In this document: one piece after another, positions 5,196-12,831 of the stretch
How positions within the stretch are numbered: the first letter of the stretch is position 1
Layout: each line of letters begins with the position of its first letter
Assembly (NCBI GenBank): GCA_030620255.1
Contig: JAUXFB010000006.1
Location: forward strand, 1-15,354
DNA: 15,354 nt
Source of the DNA: Candidatus Aminicenantota bacterium
GTDB taxonomy: Bacteria; Acidobacteriota; Aminicenantia; UBA2199
Direction of reading: 5' to 3'
Made by a program: the position numbers and the translations under genes
The notes under the pieces: generated by a model
Told to the model about the DNA's origin: nothing
The model's input: only the letters and a program-made list of their open reading frames with translations
Databases searched by the model: none

Positions 5196-6209
5196 GTGAA
5201 GAAAATTTTAGTTTTATTTATTGTTGTAAGTGTTTGCTTTATTGGTTGCAAAACAAAAAAATATAAAGAAAACGGAATATATGCAGAAATAAATACTAAT
5301 AAAGGTCAAATTGTAATTTCTTTAGAATTTGAAAAAGCCTCAATAACAGTTGCAAATTTTATAGGACTCGCACAGGGAACAATAAAAAACAGTGCCCTAC
5401 CAGATGGAACACCTTTTTTTGATGGTTTATAGTTTCATAGAGTTGTTCCTGATTTTGTTATACAAGCTGGTGATCCGCTGGGAACAGGTGAGGGTGGCCC
5501 GGGTTATAATTTTCCAAACGAAATCCATCCCAATTTAAAACACGACAGTCCGGGTATAGTTGCAATGGCAAATGCAGGCCCAAACACAAATGGAAGTCAA
5601 TTTTATATCACACACAAAGCCCTTACTCATCTTAATAATAAATATTCAATATTCGGAAGAGTAATTAAAGGAATGAATGTTGTAAATAAAATAGAAAAGG
5701 GAGATATTATAAAAAATATTAAAATTATAAGGGTTGGTAAAAAAGCAAAGGTTTTTAAATCTGACAATGAGTCATTTCATGAGATGGTAAAAAAAGCAAA
5801 TGAAAAAATTCAGAAGGAGATAGAAATTAAAATGAAGCAAGATAAAGAATTTATAAACACAAAATGGCCAGATGCAATAACCACAGAAACTGGCTTGAAA
5901 TATATTGTAATAAAAAAAGGTAAAGGCAAAAAACCTGTAAAAGGTACAAAAATTAAGGTTCATTATATTGGAAAACTATTAAATGAAAAGATATTTGATA
6001 GTTCAATTGATAGGGGAAAACCAATAGAATTTGAAGTAGGTATTGGCAGGGTTATAAAAGGATGGGATGAAGCTCTTCTTGATATGAAAAAAGGAGAGAA
6101 GAGAATTTTAATCATTCCTCCAAACATTGCATATGGTAAAAGAGGTGCAGGGAGTGCGATCCCTCCGGATGCAACTCTTATTTTCGAAGTAGAATTAATT
6201 GATCTATAA
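5196..6209 (+). pseudogene. Cyclophilin-FKBP dual prolyl isomerase lipoprotein with one in-frame TAG
   Basis: Fusion of both immunophilin PPIase families, as in known dual-family immunophilins. GTG at 5196 follows CGGAGG; the N-terminus MKKILVLFIVVSVCFIGC is a lipoprotein signal, so the site would be periplasmic. Codons about 29-184 are cyclophilin: [15 protein letters not shown] just after the stop (catalytic Arg), [25 protein letters not shown] charged helical linker covers 185-230. The FKBP domain is 231-337, with [26 protein letters not shown] and a final LIFEVELID. Codon 79 is TAG (5430-5432) in FFDGL-stop-FHRV, where relatives often have Tyr or Thr. The frame is otherwise open with no second lesion. 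Without readthrough, only a 78-residue stub is made. A restart at ATG 5565 lacks a ribosome site. It may be a recent nonsense mutation, a sequencing error or recoding. Confidence 0.85.
5430..5432 (+). other. In-frame amber codon in the cyclophilin domain
   Basis: TAG at codon 79 of the fusion, between GGT TTA and TTT CAT AGA. One base change (TAG to TAT/TAC) restores Tyr, giving the common LYFHRV cyclophilin motif. Of the other fully visible genes, eleven end in TAA, three in TGA and two (dinJ, yafQ) in TAG. Confidence 0.9.
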
Positions 6210-6227
6210 TCAAGAAATTTATATAAA
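6199..6227 (+). promoter_or_regulatory. Predicted promoter, near-leaderless, for the 6236 operon
   Basis: TTGATC (6199-6204, overlapping the immunophilin stop), 17-base spacer, TATAAA (6222-6227). The ATG at 6236 is only eight bases past the -10 and has no ribosome binding site, so the transcript would start within about three bases of the start codon. Confidence 0.45.
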
Positions 6228-6235
6228 CATCAATT

Positions 6236-7126
6236 ATGAATAAAAGAAAATACGAATCTATAAATAAAAATGTTATTGTACTTTACGATGAAATGTTCCC
6301 TCTATACATTGTAAAGGGAGAGAAAAATTTTCTGATTGATTGTAGTATAACTGCAAAAGCAACATATATTCATAAAACTATAAATATGATATTAAAAGGA
6401 GGAAAAATTGATTCAGTACTCCTCACACATTCTCATTATGACCATACAGGCGCATGTTCTTACCTTCAAAATATCTATAATTTTAATATATATGGTTCTT
6501 ACAAAACTGTTGAGTTACTAAAAAAACAGAAAGTAATTGATTTTATAGACAGAATGAATCAGGATTTTAAAAAATTGTTGAATGATAACTCAAAAATAAA
6601 ATGTGAAATGTTAAAGAATTTAAACAGCATTAAACAGGGAGACAGAATAAAGGTTGATAATAACAGTCACTTTGAAATCTTAGACACACCTGGACATACA
6701 AAATGTTCAATCTCTTTCCTTTTACAACCCGAAAAAATTCTATTCCCGGGAGATTCTGTTGGGATTATTGAGAGGAATGGTAAAATAAAACCACTCTTTC
6801 TGTCAAGTTATAAAGAATATGAAAAATCTTTAAATAAATTAATAAAAGTTGAGCCACATATTCTTGCTTTCTGTCATAATAGATATATAAAAGGTAAAGA
6901 AAAGGTAAAATTTTTTTTAGAACTGTCATTAAGGAGCACTAAAGAATCAAAAGACAAAATATTAAAAATGTTAAAGAGAGATCAAGATTTTGATAAGATC
7001 GCTCAAGAAATACTTGAAAACGAATTTTCTATACCTACAGTTATGGGTCCATACAAAGCTATTATGATAAATCTTGTTGCAATGGTAAATTCTGTTCACA
7101 GAGAATTTGTAGAAGAAAAGATTTAA
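6236..7126 (+). CDS. Metallo-beta-lactamase-fold hydrolase
   Basis: Zinc hydrolase of the glyoxalase II/MBL superfamily, 296 residues; substrate not determinable. The metal site is complete: HSHYDH at 65-70 (H65, H67, D69, H70), H154 in DTPGHTKCS, D173 in FPGDSVG and H214 in FCHNR. Residues 1-215 are the MBL fold. The C-terminal 80 residues are helical, as in MBL proteins with a C-terminal substrate-covering domain. No signal peptide is present, so it is cytoplasmic. The gene heads a tight run; cinA starts 18 bases after its stop. The start is the only sensible ATG, but it lacks a ribosome site (see the promoter entry). It may be a thioester hydrolase, but nothing in the sequence decides this. 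Confidence 0.88.
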   Translation: MNKRKYESINKNVIVLYDEMFPLYIVKGEKNFLIDCSITAKATYIHKTINMILKGGKIDSVLLTHSHYDHTGACSYLQNIYNFNIYGSYKTVELLKKQKVIDFIDRMNQDFKKLLNDNSKIKCEMLKNLNSIKQGDRIKVDNNSHFEILDTPGHTKCSISFLLQPEKILFPGDSVGIIERNGKIKPLFLSSYKEYEKSLNKLIKVEPHILAFCHNRYIKGKEKVKFFLELSLRSTKESKDKILKMLKRDQDFDKIAQEILENEFSIPTVMGPYKAIMINLVAMVNSVHREFVEEKI

Positions 7127-7144
7127 TATGGAGTAAAACATAAT

Positions 7145-8386
7145 ATGAGAGCAATATTTATTGCTGTTGGAAGTGAATTATTAGAAAGAGACAGAATTGA
7201 CACAAATTCTTTATACGCAGCTAAAAAACTAAGAGAAAAAGGTATTTTAATGGATATGAAAATCACTGTATGTGACAATCTCGAAAATTTAACATGGACA
7301 GTAAAAAATGCATACAAAAGAGCTCAATTAGTAATAATAACAGGTGGACTTGGACCAACTGAAGACGACTTGACAAGGGAATCAGTTGCAAATGCATTAA
7401 AAAAAGATCTTGTATTTAAAGAAAGCATTGTTGATGAAATAAGAGAAACCTTTCTTAAACGTGGCATAAGAAAAATGCCTGAGATAAACAAAAGACAAGC
7501 TTTTATTATTGAAGGTGCAGAAGTTTTATCTAACAATGTAGGAACTGCCCCTGGCTTATATATTGACGATGAGAGTTGTAAGGTATTATTATTACCAGGA
7601 CCTCCAAGAGAGATGATACCAATGTTTGATAAAATTTTTGAAGAAAAAATAGCTCCGTTATCGAATTTTTATATATATACAAAGAGTTTAAAATTTTCAG
7701 GAATTACTGAATCTGAGACTGATTCGAAAATTGCTGAAATATATGCTAAATATAAAAACCCAAAAACAACAATACTTGCTACACCCGGATTAATTGAAGT
7801 ACATCTTATTGGCAGGTCAAAAAAATCAACAGATGAGGCACAAACTTCAACAGATGAATTAGCTGAAAAAATAAAAGAGCGAATGAAGGATTACATATTA
7901 ACTGAAAAAGATATTAGTATTGAGGAACTAATTGTAAATGAATTAAGGTCAAGGGAAACAACTTTAAGCATTGCTGAAAGCTGCACTGGCGGTGCTTTTG
8001 GTGATAGAATTACAAATGTTGCAGGAAGCTCTGAAATATTTCTTGGAGGAATTATTGCATATTCAAATGAGCTTAAAGTGAAGATGCTGGGTGTTAAAGA
8101 AGAAACTTTAAAAAAATATGGCGCTGTATCTAAAGAAACAGCAAAAGAAATGGCACAAGGAATAAGAAAAAAAACTGGTTCTGATATTGGAGTTTCAATA
8201 ACTGGAATTGCCGGACCTGGAGGAGCTACCACAGGAAAACCTGTAGGGCTTGTTTTTATACACTTAAATTCTAAAAAAAAAGACAAAGGAATCTACAAAA
8301 TATTCCCAAATGATAGAAATGTAGTAAAAATTGGAGCAGTGAATTTCAGTCTCAATCTTATCAATAAATATTTAGATGATAAATAA
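7145..8386 (+). CDS. cinA: CinA-family protein (nicotinamide-nucleotide amidohydrolase, two-domain)
   Basis: Full-length CinA of 413 residues. The N-terminal half has the MoaB/MogA-like molybdopterin-binding fold (COG1058), which in characterised CinA proteins acts as an ADP-ribose/nucleotide pyrophosphatase: IAVGSELL at 6-13, DTNS at 19-22, GGLGPTEDD at 67-75, LPGPPREM at 150-157. The C-terminal half (about 255-413) is the PncC-type NMN deamidase domain: SIAESCTGG at 275-283, IIAYSNELK at 303-311, GIAGPGG at 354-360. NMN deamidation recycles pyridine nucleotides. GGAG (7130-7133) lies 11 bases before the ATG. The stop overlaps the next gene by 11 bases, implying coupled translation. The gene often neighbours competence or recA genes; here it does not. 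Confidence 0.95.
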   Translation: MRAIFIAVGSELLERDRIDTNSLYAAKKLREKGILMDMKITVCDNLENLTWTVKNAYKRAQLVIITGGLGPTEDDLTRESVANALKKDLVFKESIVDEIRETFLKRGIRKMPEINKRQAFIIEGAEVLSNNVGTAPGLYIDDESCKVLLLPGPPREMIPMFDKIFEEKIAPLSNFYIYTKSLKFSGITESETDSKIAEIYAKYKNPKTTILATPGLIEVHLIGRSKKSTDEAQTSTDELAEKIKERMKDYILTEKDISIEELIVNELRSRETTLSIAESCTGGAFGDRITNVAGSSEIFLGGIIAYSNELKVKMLGVKEETLKKYGAVSKETAKEMAQGIRKKTGSDIGVSITGIAGPGGATTGKPVGLVFIHLNSKKKDKGIYKIFPNDRNVVKIGAVNFSLNLINKYLDDK

Positions 8387-9113
8387 TATAGATACTATTG
8401 ATGATATTACTTTTGACTTTTTTTATAAAAAAAAAGTAATTGTCCTTCAGAGAAAAGAGGGGTATAGATTTTCTGTTGATTCACCCATGCTAGCCGATTT
8501 TTTGCCCTTTTCTCCCAATGATAAAGCGATTGAAATAGGTACAGGTTCTGGAATAATCTCATTGCTTGCATTGTATAAAAAAAAATTTTCTTACATATAT
8601 GGGATTGAAATCCAGAACAAATTAAGTAGATTAGCAGAAATAAATGCAAAAAAGAACAATTTAAATCAAAAATTTAAAGCAATAAATGCTGATTTTAATG
8701 AAGTATATAAGAATTTTTCTGGCATTAAAACAATATTTTCAAACCCTCCATTTAAAAAAAAATATGTTGGAAGATTAAGCCCAAATGAGGAAATAAGAAT
8801 TTCAAAGGCAGAAATAAAAATAACCTTAATAGAGTTACTTGAAAAATCTTTTTCAATCTTAGGAGAAAAAGGTAGTTTATATCTAATTTTACCACATAAT
8901 AGATATGAAGAATTAATTCAATTATCTAATGATATAGGTTATTTTGTGTCAAAATTAAGGTATATTTTATCTTTTAAAGATGGAAAAACAGAACGATTTT
9001 TGATACAATTAACAAATTATAGAGGTTCATTTAAAGAATTGAAGCCTCTGATTGTTTTTAAACACAAAGGTGTTTATACTAAAGAAATGGAAGATATACT
9101 CTCAGGAAGTTAA
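8376..9113 (+). CDS. TrmN6-like tRNA1(Val) adenine-N6 methyltransferase
   Basis: SAM-dependent methyltransferase of the YfiC/COG4123 family, 245 residues. Its best-known member methylates A37 of tRNA-Val. Visible are the N-terminal QRKEGYRFSVDSPMLADF (25-42) typical of the family, SAM motif I EIGTGSG (53-59), the acidic ribose-binding IEIQ (77-80), catalytic NPPF (123-126) of N6-adenine methylases, and the family block RLSPNEEIRISKAEI (133-147). The C-terminal part, SLYLILPHNRYEEL onward, continues the Rossmann fold. Start ATG 8376 lies inside cinA (11-base overlap), so translation is coupled. wzm follows after two bases. The codon 18-20 region contains a run of nine A (8427-8435), a possible slippage site. 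The exact tRNA target is not certain. Confidence 0.88.
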   Translation: MINNIDTIDDITFDFFYKKKVIVLQRKEGYRFSVDSPMLADFLPFSPNDKAIEIGTGSGIISLLALYKKKFSYIYGIEIQNKLSRLAEINAKKNNLNQKFKAINADFNEVYKNFSGIKTIFSNPPFKKKYVGRLSPNEEIRISKAEIKITLIELLEKSFSILGEKGSLYLILPHNRYEELIQLSNDIGYFVSKLRYILSFKDGKTERFLIQLTNYRGSFKELKPLIVFKHKGVYTKEMEDILSGS

Positions 9114-9115
9114 GA

Positions 9116-9940
9116 ATGATTTTAAAATTAAAAGATTTATTTAAATACAGGCAATTAATATTTACCCTTATTTCAAGAGAACTAAAAGCAAGATATAGAG
9201 GTACTGTTTTTGGTTTTCTATGGAGTTTGATTAACCCTTTACTTCTTTTAGCCGTATATTCAATAGTTTTTGGTATTATCTTACCCGGAAGTAGTGGCAG
9301 AATTGAAAACAAAGATATTACTGGTATAAATTACTCTATTTTTCTATTTACTGGATTACTACCATGGATCTGGTTTAATTCCTCCATACTTGAATCATCG
9401 AATGTACTTTTTATTCATGGTAATTTGATAAAAAAGATCAAATTCCCAATTGAAGTTTTACCTGTTATGACTGTTCTTACAAACATGATTCATTTTATAT
9501 TTGGCATACCTATATTAGTACTGTTTATTATTTTCTTTGGTAAAGGTGTGGCAATAACTCCATGGGTACTCTTCTTCCCTGTTGCGGTTTTTGTACAGTT
9601 TGTCTTTACAATGGGTTTAAGCTTCCTTGTTTCTGCTCTTACAGTTCATTTTAGGGACCTTAAAGACATTCTTGCAAATTTTTTGACTTTATGGTTCTTT
9701 GGAACTCCAATTATATACGCATTTATGACACCTGCAATCCAAAACCATAAAGCAATGGTACTAGCATTATCCCTGAACCCAATGACCCATATTATAGAAG
9801 CATATCATTATACTTTCTTCTTTGGTTCACTTCCCCACTGGAAAAAACTACCTATAACTTTAGCTGTTGGTTTAATTTTCTTTTACATTGGCTATTTAAT
9901 TTTCGATAAATTGAGAGACACTTTTGTTGAAGAGGTATAA
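9116..9940 (+). CDS. wzm: ABC-2 type polysaccharide export permease (Wzm-like)
   Basis: Inner-membrane channel subunit that, with Wzt, moves a completed lipid-linked polysaccharide (O-antigen, or teichoic acid in Gram-positives) to the periplasm. It has 274 residues with the ABC2_membrane pattern: amphipathic N-terminus LISRELKARYRGTVFGFLWS, then about six membrane segments, including PLLLLAVYSIVFGIILPG, FTGLLPWIWF, MIHFIFGIPILVLFIIF, VLFFPVAVFVQFVFTMG, LTLWFFGTPIIYAF and LAVGLIFFYIGYLIF. The conserved HFRDLKDI and LNPMTHIIEAY blocks are present. CAGGAAG precedes the ATG. wzt starts two bases after the stop, so the two are made together. No glycosyltransferases follow, so the exported polymer is unknown. 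Confidence 0.94.
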   Translation: MILKLKDLFKYRQLIFTLISRELKARYRGTVFGFLWSLINPLLLLAVYSIVFGIILPGSSGRIENKDITGINYSIFLFTGLLPWIWFNSSILESSNVLFIHGNLIKKIKFPIEVLPVMTVLTNMIHFIFGIPILVLFIIFFGKGVAITPWVLFFPVAVFVQFVFTMGLSFLVSALTVHFRDLKDILANFLTLWFFGTPIIYAFMTPAIQNHKAMVLALSLNPMTHIIEAYHYTFFFGSLPHWKKLPITLAVGLIFFYIGYLIFDKLRDTFVEEV

Positions 9941-9942
9941 TA

Positions 9943-11211
9943 ATGCACACAGTTATAGTAGAAGACATTGTGAAATATTACAAAAAGTATTCAAATAAAC
10001 ACAAGTTCCTAACTTTAAAGAGTGCGATTGTAAACAGAAGTCTTTTTTCTGATTTAAAAAGCAGTGAAATATTTGAAGCATTAAGAGGCGTTAGTTTTAA
10101 GGTTAAAGATGGTGAAACATTAAGCATAATTGGGGAGAATGGATCAGGTAAAAGCACTCTACTCAAAATTCTTGCTGGTATAAGCCAACCCTCTTCTGGA
10201 AATATATTAACAAAGGGTAGAATTTCAGCACTTATTGAACTTGGAGCGGGATTTCATCCTGAAATCTCAGGAAGAGAAAACATATTTATAAATGGAATCA
10301 TTTTGGGGTTAACTAAAAAAAAAATTCAGGAAAGATATAATGACATTGTAAATTTTGCAGAATTGGAAGAGTTTATTAATAACCCTGTAAAAACCTATTC
10401 TTCTGGCATGTATATGAGACTTGGGTTTTCAATTGCTATAAATGTAAATCCTGACATTTTACTTATTGATGAAGTTCTCTCTGTTGGAGATGCATCTTTT
10501 GTTCCTAAATGTATAGATAAAATAAATGAATTTAAAAGAAAGGGTAAAACCATTATATTTGTTTCACATGACCTGACAACTGTTGAAAGAATAAGCGATA
10601 GAGTCATATGGTTGAAGAATGGGGAAATAGAAATGCAGGGGTATCCAAAACGAGTCACAGATACATATCTTGAATACATTGGCAAAAAGGATGAAAAAAA
10701 AGCAAATAAGCAACATGAAGCTGAAAAAATGGAAGCAGAAAAAAACAGGGAAAAAAGATGGGGAACAAAAGAGATTGAAATTAGCAAAGTTAAAATGATT
10801 GATAAAAATGGAAATGAAAAATATATATTTGAACAAAATGAACCCTTTGCAATTGAGTTTAATGTGAATTCAAAATCAGAGGAAAAAGATTTTGTTTTTG
10901 GAATCGGGATTTTTAACACTGAAGGAATCCAATGTTATGGGTCAAACACATTCATAGAAAATTTCAAATCTCAAAGCATAAAAGGAACAGGTAAAATAAG
11001 AATAAAAATCTCAAAAATAAATCTCGTTAATGGGACTTATTTTTTAGACCTCGCAGCGCACAAAAGAGATGGTTATCCATTTGATTACCACCATTTTCAA
11101 TATACTTTCAAAATAACCTCAGTATATAGAGATGTTGGCATTGTAAGAATCCATCACGAATGGGAGTTTTCAAATAACATAAAAATTCATAAGAAAAGTC
11201 TCGTAAAATGA
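9943..11211 (+). CDS. wzt: Polysaccharide ABC exporter ATPase with Wzt C-terminal domain
   Basis: ATP-binding partner of the upstream permease, 422 residues. Nucleotide-binding domain, about 1-245: Walker A GENGSGKST (64-72), signature YSSGM (152-156), Walker B DILLIDE (171-177), H-loop FVSHD (206-210, H209). A very charged helical linker (248-271, rich in Lys and Glu) leads to RWGTKEIEI (272-280). From there to about 415 is a Wzt_C-type beta-sandwich, which in O9a/O8 E. coli recognises the modified non-reducing end of the glycan. Presence of this domain suggests export of a capped O-polysaccharide (inference). GAGGT precedes the ATG. The TGA stop overlaps the next ATG by four bases. Confidence 0.95.
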   Translation: MHTVIVEDIVKYYKKYSNKHKFLTLKSAIVNRSLFSDLKSSEIFEALRGVSFKVKDGETLSIIGENGSGKSTLLKILAGISQPSSGNILTKGRISALIELGAGFHPEISGRENIFINGIILGLTKKKIQERYNDIVNFAELEEFINNPVKTYSSGMYMRLGFSIAINVNPDILLIDEVLSVGDASFVPKCIDKINEFKRKGKTIIFVSHDLTTVERISDRVIWLKNGEIEMQGYPKRVTDTYLEYIGKKDEKKANKQHEAEKMEAEKNREKRWGTKEIEISKVKMIDKNGNEKYIFEQNEPFAIEFNVNSKSEEKDFVFGIGIFNTEGIQCYGSNTFIENFKSQSIKGTGKIRIKISKINLVNGTYFLDLAAHKRDGYPFDYHHFQYTFKITSVYRDVGIVRIHHEWEFSNNIKIHKKSLVK

Positions 11212-11681
11212 AGATATATAAAGACATCAATGAATTAAATAAAGTATTAAAAACTTTTACAAGCAAAAAAATTGTCTTTACAAATGGAGTTTTTGACATA
11301 ATCCATCCAGGTCATATAGAGCTGCTCGAATTTGCAAAAAAAAATGGAGATATATTAATTATTGGAATAAATGATGATAATTCTGTAAAAAACATAAAAG
11401 GTAAAAACAGACCAATCTTCAATCTGAACGAGAGAATGGAGTTGCTCGAAGCTATTGAATATATTGATTATATCATTCCATTTTCTCAAGACACACCTAT
11501 TGATTTAATAAACAAGCTTTACAGAATTGATGTCCTTGTCAAGGGCGGAGATTATAAACCTGATGAAGTGGTAGGTAAAAAAGAGGTGGAAAGTACTGAT
11601 GGTAAATTACTTTTATTTAAATTTCAGACAAATTATTCAACTTCTTCAATAATAAAAAAAATAAACCCTAAGACATCCTGA
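11208..11681 (+). CDS. hldC: D-glycero-beta-D-manno-heptose 1-phosphate adenylyltransferase
   Basis: Makes ADP-heptose precursor for LPS core, or activates related heptoses. The 157 residues form a stand-alone version of the C-terminal domain of HldE (RfaE2): FTNGVFDIIHPGHIELLEFA (24-43) with the HxGH nucleotidyltransferase motif at 33-36, GDILIIGINDD (48-58), VKNIKGKNRP (60-69), VLVKGGDYKPDEVVG (109-123), and a final STSSIIKKI (144-152). The ATG overlaps the wzt stop (ATGA), and there is no ribosome site, so translation depends on wzt. The kinase (HldA/HldE-N), GmhA/GmhB and epimerase are not in the window. The paralogous GlmU- or TagD-type cytidylyltransferases are less likely given the KGGDY and STSSII blocks. 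Last gene of the run. Confidence 0.92.
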   Translation: MKIYKDINELNKVLKTFTSKKIVFTNGVFDIIHPGHIELLEFAKKNGDILIIGINDDNSVKNIKGKNRPIFNLNERMELLEAIEYIDYIIPFSQDTPIDLINKLYRIDVLVKGGDYKPDEVVGKKEVESTDGKLLLFKFQTNYSTSSIIKKINPKTS

Positions 11682-11751
11682 ATAACGCATTATTGGTGAT
11701 TCCCTATAATTTATTACTACATAAATCCACACATTTTTTTTTTGCTTTTAT

Positions 11752-11811
11752 TTGACAAAAAAAAATACATATGTTAAAAAAATTGATGGTAAACAGAGAT
11801 GGGGTTTATAC
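11752..11811 (+). promoter_or_regulatory. Two possible promoters before the PP2C gene
   Basis: First, TTGACA (11752-11757), a 17-base spacer ending TGT, then TAAAAA (11775-11780), the same extended -10-like form as at folK. Second, TTGATG (11783-11788), 17 bases, TTATAC (11806-11811), with start near 11818. Both lie upstream of the TAGGA ribosome site. The gap 11682-11751 also holds an isolated TATAAT (11705) and a ten-T run (11734-11743), which may mark the end of the preceding operon. Confidence 0.4.
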
Positions 11812-11835
11812 CTATCCAGTTATAGGAATTTTGAA

Positions 11836-12693
11836 ATGAGAATTGAATACTTTGGGAAAAGTGATATTGGAAGAGTAAGATCAAGAAATGAAGACTACTT
11901 TATCAATAAAAAAATTAACAGGAACGAATATATATTTATTGTTGCAGATGGTATGGGCGGACATAATGCTGGAGGAATTGCTTCTGAACTGGGCACATTA
12001 ACATTTATTAATCAATATAAATATCAAAGAGAGAAAAAAAAATCAGTTATTGATTCAATGACTTTCTCAATAAGAAAGGCAAATGAAACTATTTATAAAA
12101 AAGCATTATCTGATCCAAAAAAAAGTGGGATGGGCACAACCTTGAGTGCATGTGTTATATCAAATATGAGAGCTTATATTGTTCATGTAGGGGATTCTCG
12201 AATTTATTTAATAAGAGATAATGATATGAAAAAAGTCACAACTGATCATACATTTGTAGAAAAAATGGTTGAGCAGGGAAAAATCACAGATCAAGAAGCC
12301 TTACATCACCCTCAAAAAAACATTCTATATATGTCTCTTGGGGTACAAAAGTCTTTTGAACCTGAAGTGATAAATGATTTTAAAATAAAAGACAATGATG
12401 TGATTGTTATGTGTTCTGATGGTCTTGTTAATACAGTTCCTATTAACCAGATAAAAGAATTCTCTCTTACATACAAACCTAAAGAATCTGTTGAAAAATT
12501 GATTAAACTTGCAAATAAAAATGGTGGTACTGATAACATAACAACTCAGATTATTCATATAAAAAAAACTGAAGGTATTAGAAGATTAGAACCAATTAGT
12601 ATTGAAAAGGAAAACAAAAGAAATTCTTTGATTCTCTTACTTTTTATTATCCTCACAATACTTTTCATCCTATGGTTAATATTAAAATCATAA
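11836..12693 (+). CDS. Membrane-anchored PP2C-family protein Ser/Thr phosphatase
   Basis: Metal-dependent phosphatase (Stp/PrpC type), 285 residues from the ATG at 11836. TAGGA sits eight bases upstream and homology starts at once; a longer frame back to TTG 11752 runs through promoter-like sequence. All PP2C motifs are seen: RSRNED (15-20), VADGMGGH (36-43) with metal ligand D38, GMGTTLSA (98-105), VGDSRIYLIRD (118-128), CSDGL (193-197) with D195, and GGTDNITT (230-237) with D233. It should be active. A single hydrophobic helix at about 263-283 with basic flank KENKR before it anchors the domain with the catalytic part in the cytoplasm. The FHA protein follows after 138 bases. No Ser/Thr kinase is visible, so the partner lies elsewhere. 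Confidence 0.94.
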   Translation: MRIEYFGKSDIGRVRSRNEDYFINKKINRNEYIFIVADGMGGHNAGGIASELGTLTFINQYKYQREKKKSVIDSMTFSIRKANETIYKKALSDPKKSGMGTTLSACVISNMRAYIVHVGDSRIYLIRDNDMKKVTTDHTFVEKMVEQGKITDQEALHHPQKNILYMSLGVQKSFEPEVINDFKIKDNDVIVMCSDGLVNTVPINQIKEFSLTYKPKESVEKLIKLANKNGGTDNITTQIIHIKKTEGIRRLEPISIEKENKRNSLILLLFIILTILFILWLILKS

Positions 12694-12758
12694 GTACTTA
12701 ATAAAAGATCTAATTAAAATTTTAAAACAAAAATACACTCTAAAAATGGTCATCGAAT

Positions 12759-12787
12759 TTGAAAATATTTAAAAAATCATATATTAT
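12759..12787 (+). promoter_or_regulatory. Predicted promoter of the FHA gene
   Basis: TTGAAA (12759-12764), 17-base spacer, TATTAT (12782-12787). The expected start is near 12794, with a leader of about 38 bases ending in the strong AAGGAGG (12821-12827). argS may be read from here too, since only 58 bases separate it from the FHA gene. Confidence 0.5.
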
Positions 12788-12831
12788 TAAATTTAAATGT
12801 TATTATTGATTAATTATAGAAAGGAGGAATA

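Noticed and set aside
5565..6209. Stand-alone FKBP-type protein starting at ATG 5565
   Set aside because: This ATG is in the middle of the cyclophilin domain and has no ribosome site. The frame continues upstream with clear cyclophilin sequence to the TAG.
8427..8435. Run of nine A in the methyltransferase gene as a frameshift site
   Set aside because: The reading frame is intact on both sides and encodes normal family sequence. Slippage is possible but nothing shows it.
10395..10919. Minus-strand frame of 174 residues inside wzt
   Set aside because: It is Ser/Phe-rich and antisense to strongly conserved ABC ATPase motifs; a shadow of AT-rich coding sequence.
11752..11835. TTG at 11752 as the PP2C start
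   Set aside because: The extra 28 residues are Lys-rich and unlike the family, and the TTG is part of a TTGACA box. ATG 11836 has a ribosome site and starts at the homology.
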